A stretch of 64,000 bases of DNA from Flavobacteriaceae bacterium (GTDB lineage Bacteria; Bacteroidota; Bacteroidia; Flavobacteriales; Flavobacteriaceae), in the NCBI GenBank assembly GCA_018669795.1, contig JABHSQ010000002.1:58320-122319 (forward strand). The letters are read 5' to 3'. A program made the position numbers and the translations under genes. The notes beneath the pieces were generated by a model. That model did no database searches and was not told the DNA's origin. It saw only the letters and a list, made by a program, of their open reading frames with translations. Numbering within the stretch: the stretch's first letter is position 1; every line of letters begins with the position of its first letter. This document shows, piece after piece, positions 57,668 to 64,000 of the stretch.

Positions 57668-59461
57668 TTATAATTTATATCGCTTGCGATCTACTTCTTT
57701 TAGGTACACTTTTCGCACCCTTAAAAAATTAGGAGTAACTTCAACATATTCATCTTTTTGAATATACTCTAAAGCTTCTTCCAATGAAAACTTGATGGCA
57801 GGTACAATTTTTGCTTTATCATCAGCTCCCGATGAACGTACATTACTCATCTTTTTTGTTTTAGTGATGTTTACTGTCATATCATCTTGACGTGTATTTT
57901 CACCAATTACTTGTCCCTCATAAATATCTTCATTTGGATGTACAAAGAAACGTCCACGGTCTTGTAATTTATCTATTGAATAAGGTATTGCTTTTCCTTT
58001 TTCCATAGATACTAAAGATCCGTTTTGACGTTCTGGAATACCTCCTTTTAAGGGTTGGTATTCAAGAAAACGGTGGGTCATAATTGCTTCACCTGCTGTT
58101 GCTGTAAGTAGTTGGTTACGCAGTCCGATAATTCCACGAGATGGAATTAAGAATTCACAAATCATTCTGTCTCCTTTAGCTTCCATAGAAACTATTTCTC
58201 CTTTACGAAGTGAAACCATGTTTACAGCAGTACCACTAACAGTTTCTGGCAAATCAATAGTTAATGCTTCAATTGGCTCACATTTCTTACCGTCAATTTC
58301 TTTAATAATTACTTGTGGTTGCCCTATTTGCATTTCATACCCTTCTCTACGCATGGTTTCAATTAATACAGAAAGGTGCAATACACCACGACCAAAAACT
58401 AAAAACTTATCTGCACTGCCTGTTGGCTCCATACGGAGGGCTAAATTCTTTTCTAATTCTTTTTCAAGTCTCTCTTTGATATGTCTTGAGGTTACATATT
58501 TTCCATCTTTACCGAAGAAAGGTGAATCGTTGATGGTAAACAACATACTCATTGTTGGCTCATCGATTGCAATAGTCTTCATTCCTTCTGGATTTTCTAG
58601 ATCTGCAATAGTATCACCAATTTCAAATCCTTCCAATCCAACAAGAGCACAAATATCTCCTGCTTGTACTTGTTCTACTTTTTTACGACCTAGTCCTTCA
58701 AAAGTGTGTAGTTCCTTAATTTTTGTCTTTTTGATACTACCGTCTCTTTTAACTAAAGCCACTTGCATACCTGCCTTCAAAGTACCTCTTTGCAAACGAC
58801 CAATAGCAATACGACCTGTAAATGAAGAGAAATCTAATGATGTTATCAACATTTGTAAGGTTCCTTCTTTAACATCAAAAGAAGGAACGTGCTCTAATAC
58901 CATATCTAATAATGGCTCTATAGAATCTGTTTCATCTTTCCAGTCATCACTCATCCAGTTGTTCTTTGCAGAACCATATACTGTAGGGAAATCTAACTGC
59001 CACTCTTCTGCACCCAATTCAAACATTAAGTCAAATACTTTTTCATGCACCTCTTCTGGTGTGCAGTTTTCTTTATCTACTTTATTAATTACAACGCAGG
59101 GCTTTAAACCAAGATCTAGGGCCTTTTGTAAAACAAAACGTGTTTGTGGCATTGGTCCTTCAAAGGCATCTACAAGTAAACAAACACCATCTGCCATATT
59201 TAATACACGTTCTACCTCACCACCAAAATCGGCGTGACCTGGGGTGTCAATAATATTAATTTTCGTGTCTTTGTATACTACAGAAACATTTTTTGAAGTA
59301 ATGGTGATACCGCGTTCACGCTCTAAATCATTATTATCTAGTATTAAATCTCCTGTGTTTTCGTTTTCACGAAATAAACTACAGTGATGCATTATTTTAT
59401 CTACCAAGGTTGTTTTACCGTGATCTACGTGTGCAATAATTGCGATGTTTTTGATTTTCAT
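57668..59461 (-). CDS. typA: Ribosome-binding GTPase TypA/BipA
   Basis: A 597-residue translational GTPase that helps ribosome assembly, especially in the cold. G1 is [10 protein letters not shown], then ERERGITITSKN, DTPGHADFGGEVERVL and NKVDKENCTP; the C-terminal domain with GIIGLRNQLLTATAGEAIM is specific for TypA. A TACTTTTG box stands 23 nt before the ATG. An open frame of 339 codons lies antisense to it but is a shadow. Confidence 0.97.
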   Translation of the reverse strand: MKIKNIAIIAHVDHGKTTLVDKIMHHCSLFRENENTGDLILDNNDLERERGITITSKNVSVVYKDTKINIIDTPGHADFGGEVERVLNMADGVCLLVDAFEGPMPQTRFVLQKALDLGLKPCVVINKVDKENCTPEEVHEKVFDLMFELGAEEWQLDFPTVYGSAKNNWMSDDWKDETDSIEPLLDMVLEHVPSFDVKEGTLQMLITSLDFSSFTGRIAIGRLQRGTLKAGMQVALVKRDGSIKKTKIKELHTFEGLGRKKVEQVQAGDICALVGLEGFEIGDTIADLENPEGMKTIAIDEPTMSMLFTINDSPFFGKDGKYVTSRHIKERLEKELEKNLALRMEPTGSADKFLVFGRGVLHLSVLIETMRREGYEMQIGQPQVIIKEIDGKKCEPIEALTIDLPETVSGTAVNMVSLRKGEIVSMEAKGDRMICEFLIPSRGIIGLRNQLLTATAGEAIMTHRFLEYQPLKGGIPERQNGSLVSMEKGKAIPYSIDKLQDRGRFFVHPNEDIYEGQVIGENTRQDDMTVNITKTKKMSNVRSSGADDKAKIVPAIKFSLEEALEYIQKDEYVEVTPNFLRVRKVYLKEVDRKRYKL

Positions 59462-59484
59462 ACTGCTATCTTTTTAAGAGGGTG

Positions 59485-59492
59485 CAAAAGTA
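59485..59492 (-). promoter_or_regulatory. -7 box (TACTTTTG) before typA
   Basis: Exact TAnnTTTG on the minus strand, 23 nt before the typA ATG. Confidence 0.5.
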
Positions 59493-59552
59493 GTGTTTCT
59501 GATTTGATTATAGTGCAATATATTGAATGATTAATTTACACTAATATTATCC

Positions 59553-59560
59553 TATCTTTG
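59553..59560 (+). promoter_or_regulatory. -7 box (TATCTTTG) before kdsA
   Basis: Exact TAnnTTTG on the plus strand, 20 nt before the kdsA ATG. Confidence 0.5.
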
Positions 59561-59580
59561 CATCATCAAATTTTAAGAAA

Positions 59581-60399
59581 ATGAACCTCGATTTAATTCC
59601 AAAAATAAAGCATACAAATTCAAATAATTTCTTTCTACTTGCTGGGCCTTGTGCTATTGAAGGAGAAGAAATGGCTATGTCGATTGCTGAAAAAATACTA
59701 AGGATTACAAATCATTTAGAAATTCCATTCATTTTTAAAGGGAGTTTTAAAAAAGCAAATCGAAGTCGCATTGATAGTTTTACAGGAATTGGAGATGAAA
59801 AGGCATTGGAAATACTAAAAAAAATTTCTGAAAGATTTGACATTCCTACGGTTACCGATATTCACGAGGTTAGTGATGCAGCATTAGCGGCAAACTATGT
59901 TGATATTTTACAAATACCTGCTTTTTTAGTACGTCAAACTGATCTAGTTGTTGCAGCTGCCAACACTGGAAAAGTTGTAAATCTTAAAAAAGGACAGTTT
60001 ATGAGTCCTGAAAGCATGCAGCATGCAGTAAAAAAAGTTTTAGATTGTGGCAACCAACAAGTAACTATAACCGATAGAGGAACTATGTTTGGATATCAAG
60101 ACATGATTGTTGATTATCGTGGAATTCCAACCATGCAACAATATGCTCCTACTATTTTAGATATTACTCATAGTTTACAACAGCCCAATCAAACTAGTGG
60201 AGTTACTGGTGGAAGGCCAGAAATGATTGGAACTCTAGCTCGTGCCGGTGTTGCTATTGGAGTTGATGGCTTGTTTTTAGAAACTCATTTTGATCCAGCA
60301 ACTGCAAAAAGCGATGGCGCCAATATGCTGGACATTCAATATTTAGAAAAATTACTTAGTGATTTAGTAGCGATTCGTAAAACAATTACATCCCTTTAA
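59581..60399 (+). CDS. kdsA: 3-deoxy-8-phosphooctulonate synthase (Kdo-8-P synthase)
   Basis: Condenses phosphoenolpyruvate with arabinose 5-phosphate for the Kdo of lipopolysaccharide; 272 aa. FLLAGPCAIEGEEMAM, FKGSFKKANRSRIDSF, DIHEVSDAALAANYVDILQI and the VTGGRPEMIGTLARAGVA segment are family hallmarks. A metal-type Cys is at LLAGPCA and CGNQQ. It stands alone between its promoter and a terminator. Confidence 0.97.
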   Translation: MNLDLIPKIKHTNSNNFFLLAGPCAIEGEEMAMSIAEKILRITNHLEIPFIFKGSFKKANRSRIDSFTGIGDEKALEILKKISERFDIPTVTDIHEVSDAALAANYVDILQIPAFLVRQTDLVVAAANTGKVVNLKKGQFMSPESMQHAVKKVLDCGNQQVTITDRGTMFGYQDMIVDYRGIPTMQQYAPTILDITHSLQQPNQTSGVTGGRPEMIGTLARAGVAIGVDGLFLETHFDPATAKSDGANMLDIQYLEKLLSDLVAIRKTITSL

Positions 60400-60459
60400 C
60401 AAAGCATCACCGCATTTTAAAAACACTTATTATAACTAGTGATTTATAAAGTAAAAAAA

Positions 60460-60482
60460 AAGGGTTGTAAAAAACAACCCTT
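60460..60482 (-). terminator. Terminator hairpin downstream of the saccharopine dehydrogenase-like gene
   Basis: A 9 bp stem (60460-60468 with 60474-60482) with a 5 nt loop. On the minus strand it is followed by a run of T, so it serves the minus-strand gene that ends at 60699. Confidence 0.7.
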
Positions 60483-60579
60483 AAATTCAAATAATCGCTT
60501 TCATTAACTCCCCAATTAATAAGCTTTGTAAAGATGCACTAATAAAGACTCTTTTAATCAAGGGTTTTACCTATTTTAC

Positions 60580-60604
60580 AAAGGGGGTTTTTCCCCTTTT
60601 TATA
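60580..60604 (+). terminator. Terminator hairpin downstream of kdsA
   Basis: A 7 bp stem (60580-60586 with 60593-60599) with a 6 nt loop and a T-rich tail on the plus strand. With the hairpin at 60460-60482 it fills most of the otherwise gene-free 299 nt between two convergent genes. Confidence 0.7.
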
Positions 60605-60698
60605 AATTAAATTAATTATAAAAATTAACAAGCATCTGTTTATCAATTATTTACCTTTCTTAAGGAATTCTTACAAATACCTTTCCTTTAAATTTAGT

Positions 60699-61913
60699 TT
60701 AATCACGGCCCTTTATATAATCTTGTAAATAAGAAAATCTTTCAGTTAAGGTTCCTTTTGAAGTAGTGATTTTTGCTCTTTCTAATATTCCATCCTTATC
60801 ATTATTAAAAAAAGCAGGCATCACTTGATTGAAAAACATTCTTCCAAATCCTTCACTTGCATCTTTAGGTAATTCACAAGGTAAATTATCGACCGCCATC
60901 ACTGTAATTGAATTTTTGGTCTTAAAAGGAACTTCTTTTTCTGAAGCAGCCTGGTACCCATATATGGGATCTGCAATGGTTGAAGCTCGAAGTGTAGAAG
61001 CTACTGGACCATCAATATCACAAGAAATATCACCGATTACACTAATATGGAATTCTGGATGTTTTGCATCATCTCTAGTAAATAAATAAGGTGCATTTTC
61101 CCCATAAAAATGACCTGCTATCAACACATCGCTTACTTTAGCAAAACGCATAAAATTACTTTCATAGCCAGTTGGATCTTTAAAAAACTCTGTTTTATTA
61201 AATGTTCCACCGTCCATTTTTTTATTATAATCCATCACATCAATGTAACAATATACTGCCTTTTGATAGGTTTTTGTCAAGTATTCGTCAACAGTAATCT
61301 TTTCAATATTCAAATGATCAACTATTTCTTTGGCTCCTTTAGCCACTTTTCCACTTCCCGTTAGCACTATTTTAATTGCAGGAAGTTTAATTTTGTTCAG
61401 TTCGACTTTCATAGCAACAAAATCTGCTAAAGTTTCTACTTTTGCTAAAGTAAAAATACCATCTCGCAAGCCCAAAGCCCTAAAGGTGTTATAGGCTCCT
61501 ACCAATCCCGCATACCGCCCAAAACCAATTAATCGAAATCCATTTTCTTTAACTATGGTTTCGTGGTCATACAATTCAATCTTATTTTTAAGAATTGCTT
61601 GTAATAATGCTTTATTATAGGGCTGCTGTTTGATGGTATGGCTAAAAAAAAAATATTTTTTATTGGGTATTAATGCAGTAATAGGTACTTCTTTTACTCC
61701 TAATAAAACATCGCAATCTGAAACATCATCCACAACTTCAATCCCCTGGCTTGTATACTCAATATCTTTAAATACTCTTACTAAGCTACTTTCTACTTCT
61801 ATTGCAGCATCTGGATAGGTTTCGAGTAATTGAATGCATTTTTTAGGAGAAAAAACAACCCTGCGGTCTGGCGGTGATTTTCGTTCTTTAATAATTGCAA
61901 ATTTTATGGCCAT
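60699..61913 (-). CDS. Saccharopine dehydrogenase-like NAD(P) enzyme
   Basis: A 404-residue protein of the alanine dehydrogenase/transhydrogenase superfamily. The N-terminal half reads IKERKSPPDRRVVFSPKKCI with SHTIKQQPYNKALLQAI, and the middle carries a Rossmann loop KIVLTGSGKVAKGAKEI. The pattern matches lysine-forming saccharopine dehydrogenase and its bacterial relatives. Role in lysine breakdown or in another imine reduction is uncertain. A divergent TATCTTTG box at 61948-61955 drives it. Confidence 0.85.
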   Translation of the reverse strand: MAIKFAIIKERKSPPDRRVVFSPKKCIQLLETYPDAAIEVESSLVRVFKDIEYTSQGIEVVDDVSDCDVLLGVKEVPITALIPNKKYFFFSHTIKQQPYNKALLQAILKNKIELYDHETIVKENGFRLIGFGRYAGLVGAYNTFRALGLRDGIFTLAKVETLADFVAMKVELNKIKLPAIKIVLTGSGKVAKGAKEIVDHLNIEKITVDEYLTKTYQKAVYCYIDVMDYNKKMDGGTFNKTEFFKDPTGYESNFMRFAKVSDVLIAGHFYGENAPYLFTRDDAKHPEFHISVIGDISCDIDGPVASTLRASTIADPIYGYQAASEKEVPFKTKNSITVMAVDNLPCELPKDASEGFGRMFFNQVMPAFFNNDKDGILERAKITTSKGTLTERFSYLQDYIKGRD

Positions 61914-61947
61914 TTTAAATCAATTTTGAAATATAAATTTAGAAGCT

Positions 61948-61955
61948 CAAAGATA
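61948..61955 (-). promoter_or_regulatory. -7 box (TATCTTTG) before the saccharopine dehydrogenase-like gene
   Basis: Exact TAnnTTTG on the minus strand, 34 nt before the ATG, within 20 bp of the divergent box for ssrA. Confidence 0.5.
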
Positions 61956-61967
61956 CAAGTATTATTA

Positions 61968-61975
61968 TATCTTTG
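61968..61975 (+). promoter_or_regulatory. -7 box (TATCTTTG) before ssrA
   Basis: Exact TAnnTTTG on the plus strand, about 83 nt before the mature tmRNA end. The leader between has a boxA-like TGTTCTTTGA (62005-62014) and a 7 bp hairpin (62020-62037). Confidence 0.5.
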
Positions 61976-62057
61976 CAGTTCATAAGTAGTTTTGATATTG
62001 CTCTTGTTCTTTGAAAACAACCTCTTCATTAAGAGGTGCCTAGTAAAATAGGTAATT

Positions 62058-62455
62058 GGGGCCGACTGGTTTTGACAGCGGGTCTAATTGTAAAGTAAGC
62101 ATGTCGAGCGCTGGGATACAGCTCGTAAATATCATATTTCACACTTTTTAAACGGCGAGAATAACTACGCCCTAGCTGCATAATCCGAATTACAGTAGGA
62201 TAATGCCTCGGCCCGCAAGGCGGGCAAGCAGGAAGTCTCTCGAACGCCTTGGTTTGCGGCTTTTGATATAGAGACTTCGTAAAAGTAAACCTAGCTTGTA
62301 TAGTGCTTTGATGTACTTGCGAAACTCAAATTAAAGATAAGCTTTGCGTTGGTAGTTTTCAACCGGCAATTGGACGAAAATTTAAATGAAAACTAAACAT
62401 GTAGAAAGCTCTATAATTGCACGTTTGGACGGGAGTTCGAATCTCCCCGGCTCCA
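62058..62455 (+). ncRNA. ssrA: Transfer-messenger RNA (tmRNA)
   Basis: Rescues stalled ribosomes. The 5' end GGGGCCGAC pairs with CGGCTCC at the 3' end to make the 7 bp acceptor; the T-arm is GGGAGTTCGAATCTCCC. The tag reading frame runs from the resume codon GGC at 62154 to TAA at 62181-62183 and gives GENNYALAA, with the Ala-Leu-Ala-Ala end that the proteases ClpXP and relatives read. The CCA is not encoded. An accessory stretch follows directly. Confidence 0.96.
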
Positions 62456-62462
62456 CTATTAT

Positions 62463-62499
62463 AAACCGTAACTAATTATATATGAATTAGTTACGGTTT
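62463..62499 (+). terminator. Terminator of ssrA
   Basis: A 15 bp perfect stem (62463-62477 with 62485-62499) with a 7 nt loop and a T-rich tail, 7 nt after the tmRNA. Confidence 0.9.
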
Positions 62500-62513
62500 T
62501 ATTATTTAGTTTT

Positions 62514-62533
62514 TAGGCAACATATAGGCAACA
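62514..62533. repeat. Two tandem TAGGCAACA repeats next to ssrA
   Basis: TAGGCAACA at 62514-62522 and again at 62525-62533, 11 bp apart (one helical turn). Such repeats near a tmRNA/tRNA 3' end may be arm-type integrase binding sites or the edge of an integrated element; no integrase gene is visible in the window. Confidence 0.5.
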
Positions 62534-62680
62534 ATTCTCTTTTTACTTATTTCTTGAGGTTGGTTGTAAGAAAGTATTAGGATTATATAAACCCTCTTAA
62601 GAAAACTCATATATCCCTCTTTAATTATTGCTTTAAAACCTTTAATAAAATAGTGGTATGATATTTGGATATTGCTCCAT

Positions 62681-62860
62681 ATGAAACTAATTAAACTACT
62701 GATAGGATTGGCTTTAGGGATTGGTGTATTAAGTTGTGAACCAGAACTCTGTGAAGATTGTTATACGGTAACCAATGCAGAGGGTTCTTATTGGGAGTGT
62801 GTGGAGTATGACTGTAGCAATGATTACGTATCTACCTTTTCCCCAGTTGATGGAGCATGA
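62681..62860 (+). CDS. Small cysteine-rich lipoprotein, unknown
   Basis: A 59-residue protein with signal peptide and lipobox (KLIKLLIGLALGIGVLSC, Cys19). The short mature part carries four more Cys (EPELCEDCY, WECVEYDC), which could form two disulfides or bind a metal. The ATG at 62681 is chosen over a TTG at 62672. A hairpin with a T-run begins at its last codons (62850-62856 with 62878-62884), a probable terminator. I know no family. Confidence 0.65.
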   Translation: MKLIKLLIGLALGIGVLSCEPELCEDCYTVTNAEGSYWECVEYDCSNDYVSTFSPVDGA

Positions 62861-62891
62861 CTATTAGTTTTTGTGAGGCTCCATTTTTTTC
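62850..62891 (+). terminator. Possible terminator overlapping the small lipoprotein's stop codon
   Basis: A 7 bp stem (62850-62856 with 62878-62884) closes a 21 nt loop and is followed by TTTTTT. The long loop makes it weaker than the others here. Confidence 0.45.
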
Positions 62892-62967
62892 TAATTCTTT
62901 TAATCTTTCTAGTTTTTTTTGTCTTCTTTTTTCAATTTATCTAATATTTTATTGCCGTCACATCTGT

Positions 62968-63249
62968 TTATTTCAATTTCTCGTTTCGTCTTTTGTTAGC
63001 CCCTTTAACTCTAATTCTTCTAACTTCTGTAATAGGCACACCATTATATCTCCTTTGATCGGTAAATGATGGTAAGCAATCACTACCAACACTATGAAAA
63101 TACATATTAAGTTTAAGGTATTCATCACTAAGTTTACAAATTGCCCAAGTTACATAAACACCATCCCAATCTAAAAGCCATTGTTCGTACTCTTCTTTAC
63201 ATCTTCCTGTTAGCTCTAACTCAAACTCTTCCTTCATAATTTTTTTCAT
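62968..63249 (-). CDS. Unknown protein, second gene of an overlapping pair
   Basis: A 93-residue protein, acidic at the start (KKIMKEEFELELTGRCKEEY) and strongly basic at the end (EVRRIRVKGANKRRNEKLK), with several Trp and Tyr in the middle (WLLDWDGVYVTWAI). No signal or membrane segment. It overlaps the gene upstream by 4 nt (ATGA), a sign of translational coupling. I do not recognise it. Confidence 0.6.
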   Translation of the reverse strand: MKKIMKEEFELELTGRCKEEYEQWLLDWDGVYVTWAICKLSDEYLKLNMYFHSVGSDCLPSFTDQRRYNGVPITEVRRIRVKGANKRRNEKLK

Positions 63250-63650
63250 ATCTCATAGGTTTTTTTATGCCAAACAACATTCCCTTTTTCAGTAATACGA
63301 CTGTCTAACCATTTTATTTGTTCTGTACCTGGGATACGGGTATTCAAATGAATTGTACCTCTATTATCCACCCCATAAATTAATTGCTCTTCAAGAAAAA
63401 CATAATCTGCTCCATATTTAAAGGATTTAGGAATCAGTTTTTCTCTTACCCATTTCTCCAAGTGACATCCTGGGCTATTCATCTCGGATAATACATATAT
63501 TTTACCATTGGTAACTCCACCTTTATTATAAGTCTTACTAAAAGTAGTTAATGTCCCGAATTTCATATTGATAGAGGCAACATTAATTATAAGAGAGACA
63601 AATGAGATTTGCATTGTCTCAGAGTCAATATAAGATACGGAGTTAGGCAT
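63246..63650 (-). CDS. Unknown protein, first gene of an overlapping pair
   Basis: A 134-residue protein without clear signal or membrane segment, though residues 13-28 are fairly hydrophobic. It has two Gly-rich turns (TYNKGGVTNGKIYVLSEMNS, YGVDNRGTIHLNTRIPG) and ends with WHKKTYEI. A later start at 63566 (MKFGTLTTF) would remove the hydrophobic part. Its TGA stop overlaps the ATG of the next gene. Position downstream of ssrA suggests accessory DNA. I do not recognise it. Confidence 0.6.
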   Translation of the reverse strand: MPNSVSYIDSETMQISFVSLIINVASINMKFGTLTTFSKTYNKGGVTNGKIYVLSEMNSPGCHLEKWVREKLIPKSFKYGADYVFLEEQLIYGVDNRGTIHLNTRIPGTEQIKWLDSRITEKGNVVWHKKTYEI

Positions 63651-64000
63651 AACATTATTTAATTGTTACGTATCAGTATTTAAGTATAAACAGAATGAAA
63701 TTCATTTGTTTTGACAGAACTGTCCGTATACTAAACCACCGTAGCTTTTGTGCTCGGTTGGTACGCCAAAAGGCGTTCCTGATACTGGTGTAAAATTAGT
63801 AAATTAAATTGTATTTTTAATGTAATTATAAAAAAGATTAAAAATCTAAAAGTGTTCTTTTATCTTTATAAACGACATAAGTAGTTGGCCATAATATTAT
63901 TATATAAAAAACACACTCTTGATAAATATTCACTACTATTTAATTTTTTTGATGAAGTTACAAAATGCAACCTGACCAACACTCCACAACCTTTAAATGA
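63651..64000. other. Last 350 nt: mostly A+T-rich, one coding-like relic
   Basis: No gene with a start codon is seen. A minus-strand frame of 33 codons between two stops (63702-63803) reads like real protein (TPVSGTPFGVPTEHKSYGG, LVYGQFCQNK) but has no start. The DNA there has a small palindrome (ACGCC-AAAA-GGCGT). The rest, 63804-64000, is A+T-rich and holds nothing that I recognise. Confidence 0.5.

Noticed and set aside
58218..59237. Open frame of 339 codons antisense to typA
   Set aside because: It is a mirror of the strongly conserved typA frame, with Ser/Pro/Ile-rich composition and no family motif.
62154..62183. Short open frame GENNYALAA as a peptide gene
   Set aside because: It is the tag frame of tmRNA, not an independent gene.

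Overview
The window is a 64 kb piece of a low-G+C chromosome from the Bacteroidota, most likely a marine-type member of the Flavobacteriaceae. Several signs agree. Start codons almost never have a Shine-Dalgarno sequence. Many genes have the Bacteroidota -7 promoter box TAnnTTTG. DUF3467 sits beside rpoC. The chain rpsU, xerC, four tRNAs, tuf, tRNA-Trp, secE, nusG, rplKAJL, rpoBC is the order usual for the phylum, and the tmRNA tag peptide is GENNYALAA. All family assignments come from reading motifs and sequence character; no database search was run.

Layout. 1-9.5 kb: the 3' part of htpG, then small membrane and secreted proteins (DoxX-like, S1/P1 nuclease, alpha/beta hydrolase, DUF819 transporter, DUF4369 lipoprotein), queD-idi and prfC. 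9.2-24.4 kb, almost all on the minus strand: the core information-processing block, with rpoC and rpoB, the L7/L12-L10-L1-L11 genes, nusG, secE, five tRNAs, tuf, xerC and rpsU. 24.4-46.2 kb: housekeeping and envelope genes (acyl-CoA dehydrogenase, an AGCS symporter, a cysteine synthase-type enzyme, a LolC/E-type permease, a NamZ-like muramidase, an amidohydrolase, a Crp/Fnr regulator with a fatty acid desaturase, a beta-barrel protein with a large TPR protein, FtsE, a subtilase). 46.3-57.5 kb: a surface-polysaccharide cluster with four glycosyltransferases, a QdtA/FdtA-type cupin, a DegT/FdtB-type aminotransferase, two acyltransferases, a Wzx flippase, a membrane sulfatase-like protein and a methyltransferase. 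57.7-61.9 kb: typA, kdsA and a saccharopine dehydrogenase-like enzyme. 62.06-62.46 kb: ssrA (tmRNA). The last 1.5 kb looks like accessory DNA, with a small lipoprotein, two overlapping unknown genes and a coding-like relic.

How the genes work together. The minus-strand block from about 23.0 kb down to 9.6 kb can be read as one long unit that starts from a strong promoter before tRNA-Thr and ends at a hairpin after rpoC, with a double hairpin between rplL and rpoB that could tune polymerase output. In the polysaccharide cluster, the cupin isomerase and the aminotransferase would make a dTDP-3-amino-3,6-dideoxyhexose, one of the acyltransferases would acylate it, the glycosyltransferases would assemble the repeat unit and the flippase would export it. 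kdsA makes Kdo for lipopolysaccharide.

The most interesting points are: the strong Shine-Dalgarno sequence in front of rpsU, in a genome that otherwise avoids them; an acyltransferase gene whose conserved N-terminus lies upstream of any ATG, GTG or TTG and seems to start at ATT; a relic of the 3' end of an acyl-CoA dehydrogenase gene next to the intact gene; and the unknown gene pair downstream of ssrA.
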